Assembly (NCBI RefSeq): GCF_020080835.1
Contig: NC_058165.1
Coordinates: 4,811,771-4,875,770, forward strand
Origin: Cotesia glomerata
Lineage: Eukaryota; Arthropoda; Insecta; Hymenoptera; Braconidae
Direction: 5' to 3'
Length of the DNA stretch: 64,000 nucleotides
Part shown: in pieces, positions 1 through 11,943 of the stretch
Layout: each line of letters begins with the position of its first letter
Numbering within the stretch: position 1 is the first letter of the stretch
Notes under the pieces: generated by a model
Database searches by the model: none
What the model saw: only the letters and a program-made list of their open reading frames with translations
Told to the model about the DNA's origin: nothing
Program-made: the position numbers and the translations under genes

Positions 1-561
1 CAACAAACACATACTAAGGAGAGTTATACATAAGGTAAAACCAAAAACGAAAGAGAACAAGATGTAGAAGAGAAAGATCACTGCAGACTACTAAGTAAAA
101 AGTTTGCACGGTAGATGATCCTCGTGTGGAGGACTTGGACCCTCTTTCGCGGAATCGTGGGTGAGGATCTTTGTCTTATTGTCAAGACTAAACTGAGTTA
201 CGTGTGAGTTCCTCGTTTATCCGATAAAAATACCTACTTATTATCCCGCTTTTATTTCATTCACAGTTGGTGGCAAATGCCGAAGATATCACCCTATGTA
301 TATTCTCGAATTCAGAATCGTTAAATGAGATTGTAATAACTCCCTCTTTTAATCAAATGTATGCTGTCGAATGGTGTATGATCATAATAACCTTTTTGTG
401 AAGTGTAATGCATCTGAAAAAATTTGCTTCATGGGATTTCGTATATTTTTTAATCTAACAAAAAATTAATTGTTTAAAATCTTCTGGTACACCTATACAA
501 TTTTTTCCTATCATATTTTTATGATAGCTGTGAAATAGAATTACAATTAAACATTAATTGC
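1..561. other. Unassigned AT-rich DNA
   Basis: No gene, RNA or repeat boundary is recognised. The first 260 bases are less AT-rich than the rest, and nothing in them repeats elsewhere in the window as far as I can see by eye. Confidence 0.5.
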
Positions 562-565
562 TTAA

Positions 566-1262
566 GGAGATCCAAGTACCTTTCTAGTGTAAAGAATGTC
601 TATATAAAAATAATACATAGAAATAATCTTGTTATGCTTCTTAAAATTAATTAGTAACATTTTTGAAGAAATTTCCGAAGAATTAATCATTAAATAATTA
701 TTAATATTTAACTGAATAATAAAAAATCTAGCACTCTGAATTACCGGTATACACTTGACAACACCGCAAGAGTTCCCTAACCTTCAAATTTATTTATGTT
801 TACTGTCTAACTAAAATGACTAAGATCTTCTAGCATTTAAAAACCGCGGTTACTTATGCGCCGGGTAACTGCGCAAGCGGAGTTGCCAAGTCAAATATAA
901 GACTTTAAAGAACGGAAGTTCCTTGTGATTTTTCATAAAAAATATAAAATATCTCCGTAATACGTTCGGAAAGCTACTTTTTTTATTGTTTTAATCGAAA
1001 GCTTATTATTTTTTCAATCAAATTCAATGGAAATAAAATTTTTTTAAAATCGTAAATTGCATTAAATTCTTAACCAAATACACGGCTGGTGGAATCTCCA
1101 TTTACCTACATGTAAAAATTACAATTTTCAGAGCTAATTATTTGATTAAATATCCCGGAAACCTACTGTTTTTTAATTTCTTTGTTAATTATTAGGCTAC
1201 GTAGATTGAATTTACAAATTTTTAGGAAGATTTAAAAATTTGACTACTTCGCGTGGATCTCC
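566..1262 (+). mobile_element. TTAA-target MITE, GGAGATCC family, copy A
   Basis: The 697-bp element is bracketed by TTAA at 562-565 and 1263-1266. Its ends are short inverted repeats: GGAGATCCAAGTACC on the left, and the right end reads GGAGATCCACGCG in reverse complement. A second full copy (20904-21618) and a truncated inverted copy (11944-12413) are highly similar throughout, including the stretch reading GCGCCGGGTAACTGCGCAAG. It has no coding capacity. Duplication of TTAA is the signature of piggyBac-type transposases, so this is probably a non-autonomous piggyBac-like element; the family assignment is inferred from the target site, not from a transposase. The right flank continues into tRNA-MITE sequence, but the left flank does not. 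Confidence 0.85.
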
Positions 1263-1266
1263 TTAA

Positions 1267-2067
1267 GCCGATATTTAACTAAAAAAAAAATTAGGAAAAC
1301 GGTTGACCTTGAAGGCCATCCCTGCAACTTCCCGCCAATCCTATACCTAAACGCTTGAAATTGCACTTATGACGTTTTTGAGCTCTTCGAGCTCACAAAT
1401 ACAATTTTTGTGTTATTTTGAGCTCTGCGAGCTCAAAAAAATAGCCTTTGAATACTTTTGAGCTCTTCGAGCTCAAAAGTTTGATAAAACACTATTTTTT
1501 GAATTTTCAAATCGCAATAACTTTTGAATGAATGAACTGATTTTCACGCGGTTGATGGCATTCGACGCCGTTTTTTAAGCTTCATGAAGAATCTTCAAGT
1601 TTAAATTGATAGAACGAAAAATTTCTGAGTAATTCTGAAAAAACACTTTTTTTAGTTTTCTTTCGTCAACGATCTCACGAACGAATCAACCGATTTTGAC
1701 CGGACTGGCAGCGATTGACGTGGTTTTTTGATGTTAAGAGCTGATTAGTTTTTGGAATTGATCGGTAGAGCCGTTTAAAAGTTATTCCAAAAAAATCCGA
1801 ATTGAAAAAATTTTTTTTTGTACTTTTTTTGGGATTTCTCAAAATCTATCGGTCCGAATCGTTCCGAAGTAATTCGGAAGTAATTCGGTGAAAACAATAA
1901 CTTCCCGATTTTTGAAAATCTTTGATTTTCTTAGCGGGAAGTTAAAAAGTTTCAGTAACTATCTATTGGGGTTCAATATAATAAATAATTCTATGTATAA
2001 GAACTTCCATTTAAATAGCGGTGATGCTATTTAACTATAGCTTAAAGAACCAAATTTTTATTTCAGT
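1267..2067 (+). mobile_element. tRNA-MITE fragment, interrupted
   Basis: Bases 1267-1289 and 1946-2067 together match the right-hand part of the roughly 485-bp tRNA-carrying MITE seen intact at 35951 and 36932 (phrases such as ATATTTAACTAAAA, GTTCAATATAATAAATAA and the terminal TTTTTATTTCAGT). The tRNA-like part is missing on the left. The GAGCTC element lies between the two pieces, so that insertion is younger than this copy. Confidence 0.7.
1290..1946 (-). mobile_element. GAGCTC element, copy A (internally deleted)
   Basis: It starts with GGAAAACGGTTGACC and ends with TTAGCGGGAAGTTAA, the two ends shared by the copies at 18707, 31388, 49968 and 53507. It carries the diagnostic GAGCTCTTCGAGCTC inverted pairs near one end and the degenerate ACCGATTTTNAC repeats inside. 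The part that holds a microsatellite in the other copies is absent here, so this is a shortened copy. No reading frame is preserved. The superfamily is unknown. Confidence 0.75.
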
Positions 2068-2310
2068 ATACATATTAATAAATATCAATTATATAAAAAT
2101 TTATACAATAAATTTGATCGCTGAAAAATTAAAGAGAGTCTTATCACAAATAAAATTTTATTAGTATTTAATAAAATTATATTAGACATAAATATTTGTT
2201 TATTAAAATTACCATAAGCGTTGCTTTAATACCAGTCATCTTTAATTCATGTGAGAGTCTCAAGTATGACTGCAATTATCTCAAAAAGTTATTTCCACTG
2301 AAATCACATA

Positions 2311-2529
2311 AGGTAAAAGACCCAGTTATTGACACTGGCCTTGTTTATTGATACTTGCAATTTTATTCTAATTAAAAAAATAAAATTTTCTCAAAAAATC
2401 AATTATCTCAAAATTTATAATTCAAAAATTATATTTATTAATTTACTAGAGTCGATTTGTTTTATTGAATTACAATAAAATTGCAAGTGTCAATAATTAG
2501 TTCAATGTCAATAACTGGGTCTTTTACCT
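2311..2529. mobile_element. Foldback MITE, AGGTAAAAGACCC ends
   Basis: A 219-bp element flanked by TA (2309-2310 and 2530-2531). The termini AGGTAAAAGACCCAGTTATT and their inverse are near-perfect, and the phrase TGTCAATAA recurs just inside both ends. The middle is almost pure A/T. A related, larger element with the same TTTACCT end and recurring TGTCAATAATAGGG motifs lies at 61870-62801. Confidence 0.8.
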
Positions 2530-2911
2530 TATAGAGATTTAAAAAAAAAATTAAAATTTTTGTTTGATATAATCCATACTTTAATCAATTAATTTTTTAT
2601 AAATATTACTAATCTTGAAAAATTAAAGAGGTTTTTTTTTTAAATACACTTAAATTAATTTACTTATAAAAGTTTTAATGAAATTTTAATTGTAAAAGTC
2701 AATTGAATAATTTATGTATTATTAAAAAAAAATCTATATCTCTGAGGTCTAAAATTTCAAATTCTTACCTAGTTAACATTTTTTACTTTAAATAAAAGAA
2801 TAACCTTTAATATTTTCATATTGTTTGCTTCTAATAAATTAATTTTGTGTGAAAAATTGTTGTAATTTCAATTTATCTATCAACTACAACAAATTTTTAA
2901 GATTTAACATA

Positions 2912-3518
2912 AGGTACCGGCGGGTAATAAGGCCTAGCTAAGGGAGACTTTGAAAAAAATCGAAAATATTGCATTTAATTATTGAAATGTAATGTTAATT
3001 TTTATATTAATACATCAGCTACAAAATATAATGAAGTAATGGTAGTTTTCACCATAAACAAACACAAAATTTAATTTTTTCAAAAACCTTGCGAATAGGC
3101 CTTATTTTACTACGGTAGGGTAATAAGGCCTGCGGGTTAAACATACTGGAAATAGTTATACGAAAATCAATAAAATTGGTATTATAGATCAATCATCACT
3201 TAAATTTAGCAACAATACTTCTTAAGATGTTGATAAAAATTAGAACAATGATTTTAAATTATTAAATATAAAATTATAAAAAATGTTTACCATTTACTCA
3301 AACCGTTTTTTAGGAATTTTTCCGCGCTACTTTAGCATATGACAGATGATGAAATATAGAAGACAGGGAACATTGTATCGGGACTCTATAAACTTGTAGC
3401 GACATTTCTATGCTAGACGCTTCTACTAGAGAAGCCTTTAGCGGAAGCGGTTATTTTAAATAGCATTTCTATCACTTAGGCCTTATTACCCGACAGACCT
3501 TATTACCCGCGGGTACCT
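2912..3518. mobile_element. MITE with AGGTACC ends and GGGTAATAAGGCCT repeats
   Basis: A 607-bp element with TA on each side (2910-2911 and 3519-3520). The left end begins AGGTACCGGCGGGTAATAA and the right end is its inverted counterpart. The motif GGGTAATAAGGCCT recurs near 2922, 3117 and, inverted, 3477-3510, a subterminal array typical of transposase-binding clusters. There are no coding remains. The shared AGGT start links it loosely to the element at 2311. Confidence 0.8.
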
Positions 3519-3722
3519 TATTTATTTATCAACTATTTTCAATACTAATTCGTTTAGTATATAAATAAACACGTATTGAATATGTCTAAAATTTTATTAA
3601 ACACAAATAAAATTTGAAACTGACTTAAATAAAAATTAAATTACTACTTAATAAAAATGTCTGTGAGTGTGGCTGTATATATTTACGCTGGAACTCGTTT
3701 CAACAAAATCGTAGAAGATATG

Positions 3723-3745
3723 TATATATATATATATATATATAT
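3723..3745. repeat. (TA)n microsatellite
   Basis: An uninterrupted run of TA dinucleotides of about 22 bases in AT-rich DNA. Confidence 0.9.
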
Positions 3746-3940
3746 GTATATTATACTAGCGAACCCAGCCCTCTTCACCGGGCTAAAGCTTAGTTTATTA
3801 AACAAAGTACATATATATTTCAATACATTGCAATTAATTAATTCTATTATCGCAATATGTCAACCATCATTCATCTTCAAGTTCATTTTCTTCAAGCTTT
3901 CTCTCTAGCGGGTGAAAATTGTTAACCAAACTCTAATAAA

Positions 3941-4008
3941 CATATCAGTTAGTGTAGAGCCCTTGGCGCGTAACCGAGAGATCTGGGTTCGATTCCCAGT
4001 CTGGGCTG
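3941..4008 (+). pseudogene. tRNA-like sequence
   Basis: The segment contains a perfect B box (GGTTCGATTCCC) with a T-arm that can pair (CTGGG/CCCAG) and an anticodon-like stem CTTGG/CCGAG around a seven-base loop containing CGT. The A box is degenerate and the acceptor stem does not close well, so it is unlikely to be a functional tRNA. It resembles the tRNA-like core of the tRNA-MITEs, but the flanks differ from that family, so it may be an older or related SINE remnant. Confidence 0.6.
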
Positions 4009-4553
4009 TCTGATTATTTTTTCAATTACGGAAAAATTCCCACTGAGTAGGTCCCCCCTTTCCCCGATCCGTTCTTTCCCAACTCCCTTAAAATTTGCTT
4101 TAATATGGCTTTGTGATGTATACAAAAAAATATCGAGTTCATCTCAACATCGGCGATCAAAATACGACGCAAGGCTTGAGCATATGCTCAATACAATATT
4201 GTAAATGTGGATAACCCGAAAATCGTATCAATTAAGAAAAAGAAGAGATAATCATTTTTAAATTGTTGTTTTTGATCGCAAACTTGTATTTTCTATAGTT
4301 ATAATTATGACTTTATATGTAATATATCGAATTCACTTATATTCTACCTGATGTTCATAAAATTTTAGAATTAACAGCTCAGAAAAATCCTTTAACATCA
4401 TCAAGTAGTTCACATTAGTTTTCTCGACGGTAAACATAAAATATTTTGTGTTCCCGGATGTTCTTAAGTCAATTATATTTGAAATTACTCCAGCAAATTT
4501 TGTTCAGGTATAAAAATTACGTTTAGTTTTGACAGACAAATATTGATGTTAAA
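4009..4553. other. Unassigned AT-rich DNA
   Basis: No feature recognised apart from the start of the duplication that follows. Confidence 0.4.
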
Positions 4554-5815
4554 TAACAAATTATATATTTGAAGTGAGCTGATTTGCTTTTTAAATAAAT
4601 TATATTTTTTTGTTTACAAATGAAGATTAGTTATTTCTCTTATTTTCTTATTTAATATAAGTTGTAAAATAACTCACTGAATTTAATGAGAAAACATTTT
4701 ATTGCCTTCATTGCCGCATATAAAATTTTAAATCAGTTGATTGCTATAGAACTTAATGCATTGAAGCGCTATCTGATGGTAATATTTAATAACATGGACA
4801 TCATATTTACTTTCTCTGTGGAAAAATACATGGTCGTACCAATTTTTATGACAATCAGTTGAACGGGGTGGAAGTCGATAGTTTACAGCGCTGCCTGATG
4901 GCGAGTTACATCAATGGGAATAGCATATAAACCTTCTCCGTGAAAAAAAATACATACATACCAATTTTCATAATGATCGGTCAAATAGTTTCTGAGTTTA
5001 TCGATGTCATATATACAAACATCCTCTTTTATATATATAGATTATAAGTTATTTTTTATTTTATTGCTTTATTTTTATTTTCAATAACAAATGATATATT
5101 TGAAGTTAGCTGATTTGATTTTTAAATAAATTATATTTTTTTGTTTACAAATGAAGGTTAGTTATTTCTTTTATTTTCTTATTTAATATAAGTTGTAAAA
5201 TAACTCATTGAATTTAATGAGAAAACATTTTATTGCATTCATTGCCGCATATAAAATTTTAAATCAGTTGATCGCTATAGAACTTAATGCATTGAAGCGC
5301 TATATGATGGTGATATTTAATAACATGGACATCATATTTACTTTCTCTGCGGTAAAATACATGGTCATGCCAATTTTTATGACAATCGGTTGAACGGGGC
5401 GGAAGTCGATACTTGACAGCGCCGCCTGGTGGCGAGTTACATCAATGGACATAGCATGTTCGTTTTCTTCATAGAAAATACATGGTCATGCCAATTTTTA
5501 TGACAATCGGTTGAACGGGGCGGAAGTCGATACTTGACAGCGCCGCCTGGTGGCGAGTTACATCAATGGACATAGCATGTTCGTTTTCTTCATAGAAAAA
5601 TACATGGTCATGCCAATTTTCATGACAATCGGTTGAACGGGGCGGAAGTCGATACTTGACAGCGCCGCCTGGTGGCGAGTTACATCAATGGGCATAGCAT
5701 ATAAACCTTCTCCGTGATAAAATACATAAGCATACCAATTTTCATAATGATCGGTCAAATAGTTTCTGAGTTTATCGATGACATATATACAAACATCCTC
5801 TTTTATATATATAGA
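4554..5815. repeat. Direct duplication of a ~0.5-kb segment
   Basis: The segment from 4554 to about 5042 recurs from about 5086 to 5815 with few changes; compare ATATATTTGAAGTNAGCTGAT, AATTTAATGAGAAAACATTT and the final ATCCTCTTTTATATATATAG in both. The second copy is longer because an internal 121-bp piece has been amplified. The short open frames here come from this repeat and are not conserved genes. Confidence 0.85.
5384..5745. repeat. 121-122-bp tandem array
   Basis: Three near-identical consecutive units begin with GACAATCGGTTGAACGGGGC at about 5381, 5502 and 5624. Each contains GACAGCGCCGCCTGGTGGCG and ends with the ATACATGGTCATGCCAATTTT block. The first half of the parent duplication has a single diverged unit near 4850. 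Unequal exchange or slippage is the simplest explanation. Confidence 0.9.
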
Positions 5816-7116
5816 TATATAAATATATATATATAATCAAGATTTGCCATCCAGCATTTTCTCATCAGGTTATCTAACTGGGGTGATACGTTACACCATG
5901 CTAAATATCAGCAAACATCTGATAAACAAAGAGTTTGTTTGACAAATAAATTTATCAGAATGTCATCTTAAATTACCCTTTGGACATTTTTACCCTCGCC
6001 AACTCTGTCTTTTAGTACTTTCTTTCATATATGAACATCTTTCAAAGTTTAGCACACATATACTTACACGTTTAAATGTACATGTAGATACACACTGAAA
6101 GAGAGAAACAGAAAGACAGAGAACAAGCTATAATACGGCTTTCCCTTCGTTCGAGTTTTCGGCGGAGACGTTACTGTTATTTATGGGCTCGTTTATCAAC
6201 CCGGCAGCTCTTTCCCCCTATCCTGGATTCAATGCAGACTATTCGCCACTGGAAAGCCAATCCCCGAGATACATCACTCTGACGATACTGATTCACGGGT
6301 CACGAGACCCGTTTGTTCGTTTTGGAACTAGACGTGCCATATTGTTTTCTTTTTAGGCTTTTCAAATTCATATGTATATATATATATTCATCCACGCATA
6401 AACTCTCGTTTGTATATGTCTCCATTTTGAATAAAAAATACTTTTGAATAATACATTGTTATAATAAGCAAATCGTCAACGTAAATTGAAGGGTGCGATA
6501 CAATAATAATCTTGAATATATGACACATACGGCGGCTAAAATTATCTGTTTCAGGTGGAGTTTTTGTCAGAATTTTTTTTCTTTCAATTTAAATGATATC
6601 CTACTTTTTATAGAAGATAAACGAACCTTCTTTTATTGAAAAGTTCAAATTTTATAAACCAATAAATTTTAAGTTTTGAATTATTGCAAATTTTGCAGAT
6701 CATCAATTCAATAATCCTTTATTTTGATCTGCACATATGAACAAGCAAAATTTATCATCATGCTTACTTCATCAATCACACGATAGAGATGAAGCGGAAG
6801 TAATTTTAATTTATTACTCAAAACTAATCCATTATACATGCATATATAGATTTTTTTGTCGTCAATTTTAATAGTAGAACGAGTAGAAGTTATTTTTGCT
6901 TTTCAAGCACCTTTTACAGAGAATTCAACATTTTTGATAGTTTTGATATATTAAACTTGTATCAAAAGCTGCTCATAATTTGAGAGCCTGTGAACAAAAT
7001 TTTTTTTATGGCCAGATATGTCCATAGAAAATTTTATATATTCATATATGGCCTAAAATATTCAAATGTTCCCTCCCATATATAATTTTTTGGATATTTT
7101 GATATACTCATATATA
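5816..7116. other. Unassigned; less AT-rich island at 6120-6360
   Basis: 6120-6360 is non-repetitive and of more balanced base composition; the rest is AT-rich with short TA runs (6370-6390). I see no exon, RNA gene or element boundary. Confidence 0.4.
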
Positions 7117-7818
7117 CACAGAAAAAAAGATTCACTTGAGCCAAGAAAATATTTTACTTTCTAATTATTTTCTTGAGCGAAAAAAAAATTTTTTTTTGAC
7201 ACAAGAAATTTCACTTATTCCAACAAAATTAATTCTCTTGCTTTAAGAAATACGTATCTTGATCCAAGAAAATTTATTTAAGTCAAGAAAATCTTGTAGT
7301 TTTGAGAAAATCCAGCCTTTTGCTCCAAAAAATTTAGTTCTTGATAGAAGTAAATTTTCTTGTCTTGAGAAAATTTCTCTCTTGCTCTAAAAAATTAAAT
7401 ATAAAGATAGAAGTAAATTTTCATTAATATTTTTATTGATTAAAATGTCAAATGGAAAGATCAAATAATATTTCATCATTTTTTTTCATTCAATATGTAT
7501 AATTGCACGTTAAAATAATATAAAATGGGTATCAAATATTCAAGAGAAGAATTTTCTCAAGGTGAGAAAATTTTTTTCTCCGCTGAAGTAGGTAGCGCTG
7601 CTTCCCTAAAGTATCTAAAAATCTTGATCAAATATAAAAATTTATTGCATCAAGTATTTATGATAATTTGAATTAAGAAAAAATGACTTCCACTAAGAAT
7701 AGAATTTCAAAAAAAAATTTTTACTTCGGCCAACACAACTTCGGTCTTCCTTTAGGCACCCGCAAATTTTTTTGAGCTAAAAATTTTGTTCTCCAGTCAA
7801 AAAATTTTCCTTTCTGTG
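7117..7818 (+). mobile_element. TA-target MITE, CACAGAAA family, full copy
   Basis: A 702-bp element flanked by TA (7115-7116 and 7819-7820). The left end CACAGAAAAAAAGATTCACT and the right end TTTCCTTTCTGTG are inverted. Inside are many runs of CTTGAGCCAAGAAAAT type. The copy at 13435-14136 has the same 702-bp length in the opposite orientation, and a third truncated copy sits at 11234. The TA target and CAC-type ends suggest a Tc1/mariner-like MITE, an inference from structure. Confidence 0.85.
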
Positions 7819-9061
7819 TATGCTCATATAGCTTGATATAAAAATTGGCTACATTAGATTCTATATAGGTATACCAAGTAATTAGAACAAGTCCGGATTG
7901 ATACATCTTGACAGGAATTGAGACATGACCGTATAAAACTTTCTAACTAACTCCAAAAGTAGAGTCAAAAATCTCCAATAGATGGTGCATGACCACTAAA
8001 TCGTCTCCTTACAAGAGAGTTAAGTTTGAGGAGTTAAGTTAAGAAATAAAAATGATTTGTTTTACTCTCGTGAAGGATTTTTTTTTCAAATCGGCTCGTA
8101 GTTTAATTAACTACTAAACTAATTATAATTCAACGCGAAATATTATTTATTAACATACACGTTTCTAAAAAAATCAAAGAGATGTCATAAATCATTTATT
8201 TATTCGCAAATTATGTCCATGAATGTTTAAGTAGTTACTACACAGAAAAAAGTGAAACAAAATGTCATATTTGTCCTATAAAGAAACGGGAAATATTTTC
8301 TTGTCTCAGACATTGAAAATCAGAAGAATAATAGATGCCAAACGATTACCATTGTAAACACAGTGTTTCTATTGAAATAAATAAATAAATATCTGTATAA
8401 ATATATAAGGTTGTAAAATTCAATGTAAAGTATAAATTTATTTGTTAAATGAATTATACAACCTTTCAAGATGTATTATCACGTCTAGATGCGAGAAACC
8501 TATGAGAAACAATATGGGGTAAGCTATACTACGAGAATCCGAGTGATTTAGTAGGGTGACCACTCGACGACTGACCGAGATAACCTGCCTGTCCGCGGAA
8601 CAACCCCATTTGTCCGATGTCTTCCGCTACAAAACTACTTCGTGCCTTACTATACTAGCTAGTAGGGCGTCGTCGTGCATCCCTCTATTCCTTTGTTCGG
8701 AGCAAAATACAACGCGATAAATAGATATGTCTTTATCTATTACTCTGACACGTGTCATGTAAGCTACAATCTAGCTTATAATGAATTAGGAGTTAATAAC
8801 AACGAAAGTAATTATCATCATTTTCATTTTCTGTGTGAACTTACAAGAATAAAAAAAAATTTCAATATAACATTAAGCGCTAAATTTTGAATTAAAAACC
8901 ATGGCTCGTAATTTAGAGACCCAAATTTGATCTTTTATGACCACATAATTGAATCTTTGTAGCAAAACATAATCAATTTTTATGAATGGTAGATCATATC
9001 CATTGCGTTATATTCATTTAAACCTTAAGCATTGCCTAAATAACAATAATGGATTCGATTT
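7819..9061. other. Unassigned; island at 8460-8720
   Basis: AT-rich apart from 8460-8720, which is unique and more balanced. The run AAATAAATAAATAAATA at about 8379 could be the tail of an old retrotransposon, but no coding remains precede it. Confidence 0.4.
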
Positions 9062-10010
9062 TGCACGCCTCATAAGCGAAGCGGGTGAGATAGTGCTCTA
9101 CTCCCGTCTTACAAAAATCAAGTGATTTTTTGAACTAAAATTGTCTCTATTTATTTTCTATCGCACTTGTAGAATAATATTTACACATAAATGTCATGGA
9201 AAAACACTAGTTTCAACACTTATGACATTTTTAAAAGACATTTTACTTTTTAAATAAATAAAGAAAATGTTTAAAAAAAATTATTCCGTGGACGTCCGTG
9301 TGGCTGATGTATGTATGGAAACTGGCGTGATCACGATATTTGCCGAAAAACTTAACTGATCAATATAACCAACCTTGTCATCAGGATATCTGCAAAAGTT
9401 TTCAACCGATCTTGATGAAACTTGGTTCACATATTCTTTGAGTAATTACCTTGAACTAGTTCGAAGATGAGCAAAATCGGTCAATTAGTTCAGAAATGGC
9501 GGCTATTTAAAATTTTCAAAATAGTGAAAATCACGTTTTCGGTTACTTCATTGATGTATAACTTTTGATTGAAAAGAGATAGCTAATTTTTGAAAAATTC
9601 ATGGAATAACTCATGAAATTTCCTTCAGTTTAACGTATATAACATTGACTTTTTGTCCATTTTCAGTTATTTTATCAAAGTTAAGAGGTCTATTGAACCA
9701 TTTTCAGGCAATGTGTAGTACAACTGACTTATGAATGTTATTCTATCAAGAATTGTCAACAGATCTTAATGAAATTTGGTACTCAGTTTTCTTAGACAAT
9801 TAGCTCGCATGAGTCTTAAGATAGATGAAATCAATAAATTAGGTTCGAAGTAGTAGCATTTCAAAATTGACAAAATAGTGAAAATCACGTTTTTTGTGGC
9901 TTCATTGATGAATAACTTTCGATTGATATAAGATAGCTAATTTTCGAAAAATTCATGTGAAAGCTCATAATATTGCCTTTGATTTGATGTATATAACATA
10001 TACAAATGAA
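9062..10010 (+). repeat. GCACGCCTCAT repeat family with two internal tandem copies
   Basis: The piece starts GCACGCCTCATAAGCGAAGC and matches 51351-51680 closely over about 300 bp. From 9380 it contains two diverged tandem copies of about 370 bp, each with a phrase like CCGATCTTGATGAAACTTGG, then AAAATAGTGAAAATCACGTTT, then GATAGCTAATTTT. A further fragment of this inner repeat lies at about 34180-34290. No open frame survives. The element type is unknown. Confidence 0.6.
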
Positions 10011-11233
10011 ATCTACCTTCCATTTCGCCTGAGGCCGAATGGAATTTTTATACTTGTAATGCTATAATGTAGAATAACAAAAGCAATGAAGGATGACTTG
10101 AAATAATCTTCAACATTGATACGTAAATTTAATTTTAAGACTATCTAACTTGGATGTGTACATTTAGCATATAAGATGTGTAATAAAATGAAGACCAAGA
10201 GGTCCGTATGAGTAGGATTTAGAATTTATAACCCATACAGGCACTTAGAACCATCAGCGGCTCGTTTCAAGTGTGCTGCGGCTAGGCAGACATTATAAAG
10301 ACAAACTATACCCACGGAACCGTAATTTTATAACCCGCCACTTTATACCATAATTCTTAGTAGCGATCTGCGAGGGATAAAAAAGAATGAAATGAGAATA
10401 TATAATCTGATATGATGTGTTCATGTGTTAGTGAATGTATCTAACTTTCTATCTAGAATATTATATAGCCTTATGCTTTCGATGACTCTCTCACTACTTG
10501 CCACGTCAGAAATCTCCCGAGGAAGGACTAAGGTACAATACAAAAGACTGTCTGCATCTCGGGATACGCTCACCGCGTCGTTGTACCAAACGAGTAAAGA
10601 GAATCTAGTGTAGCTCGTGATCTGCTCCCTTTACGGTTAGTATCTGTGTGTAATAAAGATGGTTCTACTTATATACCCGATGCAGCAAGCAACGACGGGA
10701 GGCGGAGCCAACCTGTCCACCGTGGGCAGGACTAACGCAAACGATTCTTTCGCGCAAGATGGCGTGCACAAGTAAGCCGAACGAACGAGTTAAGCGAAAG
10801 AGCGAAAAGAAAAGCATGCCCGCGAGGTAAAAGTTTTATATTTAGCATGCGTTGTTGCTTCTATAATACTCGCGAGATCTGCTGCCACCACCGTTGCCAC
10901 GCCAAGACTAAATCTACTCACTGAGAATGCAATCCATCCTTTACACCTATTTTACACGCGAGTGATCATCAACTGGCTTAAATTGTAGCTTTTTGATTTT
11001 TTTTCTGCTGGTGTCCAAATTTTAAGTATGTTTCAAATCTTTGAAGGTTTTATGGACATTACTATCATTGACAAAATTCATACAATGGTTCAAAATGAAG
11101 CAAATCATTTGAATTCTTTCATTTGCCAAAAAAATAAGCACTAGAGCAAAACGGCTAATTTATACACAAAACTGCACGATTTTTGTCTTTTATGTGCTAA
11201 ATTGTTGATTGCTTATATAAAATCTATTATAAA
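10011..11233. other. Non-repetitive island, 10200-10960
   Basis: Bases 10200-10960 have a clearly higher GC content than their surroundings and do not recur in the window. A 62-codon frame exists but shows no recognisable domain. It could be regulatory or intronic DNA; nothing more can be supported. Confidence 0.45.
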
Positions 11234-11943
11234 CACAGGAAAAAAGATTCACTTGAGCCAAGAAAATATTTTTCTTCCTTATTATTTTCTTGAGCAAAAT
11301 AAAACATTTTTATTGACACAAGAAATTTTACTTATTTCAACAGAATTAATTCTTGTTGTTTTGAGAAAATTCAGACTCTTGCTGCAAAAAATTTAGTTCT
11401 TGATAGAAGTAAATTTTCTTGTTTTGAGAAAATTTCTCTCTTGCTCCAAAAAATTAAATATAAAGATATAAGTAAATTTTCATTAATATTTTTATTGATT
11501 AACATGTCAAATGGGAAGATCAAATAATATAGCTCGGAGAGCTCAAAAAAAGCGGCCAGGTATTAACGGAATTAGCGGGAAGTTACAGGGATGGCCTTTA
11601 GGGTCAACCGTTTTCCTAATTTTTTTTCATTCAATATGTATAATTGCACGCTAAAATAGTATAAAATGGGTATCAAATATTCAAGAAAAAAATTTTCTCA
11701 AGGTGAGAAAATTTTTTTCTCAGCTGAAGTAGGTGGTGTTGCTTCCCTAAATTATCTAAAAATCTTGATCAAATATGAAAATTTATTGTATCAAGTATTT
11801 ATGATAATTTGAATCAAGAAAAAATTATTTCCACCAAGAATAGAATTTAAAGAAAAATTTTAACTTCGGTCAACATAACTTTGGTCTTCCGCAGGCACCC
11901 GAAAATTTTTTTGAGCCAAGAATTTTGTTCTCCAGTGAAGAAA
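11234..11943 (+). mobile_element. TA-target MITE, CACAGAAA family, right-truncated copy
   Basis: The left end CACAGGAAAAAAGATTCACT and the interior match 7117-7818. The right terminus is lost: the match stops at TTGTTCTCCAGTGAAG, where the truncated TTAA MITE copy begins. A fragment of the GAGCTC element is inserted at 11531-11622; the sibling at 7464 has the uninterrupted sequence. Confidence 0.8.
11531..11622 (+). mobile_element. 92-bp terminal fragment of GAGCTC element
   Basis: It contains AGCTCGGAGAGCTC, then TTAGCGGGAAGTTACAGGGA and ends GGTCAACCGTTTTCCTAA, exactly the terminal 90 or so bases of the GAGCTC element. Comparison with 7464-7480 shows it is an insertion. A copy truncated at one end with the other end intact suggests one-ended insertion or later deletion. 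Confidence 0.8.

Noticed and set aside
3941..4008. Functional tRNA gene
   Set aside because: The acceptor stem does not close, the A box is poor and position 33 is not T, so it is called tRNA-like only.
6840..7116. Possible MITE around TATGGCC words
   Set aside because: The inverted words are short and no second copy or target duplication was found.
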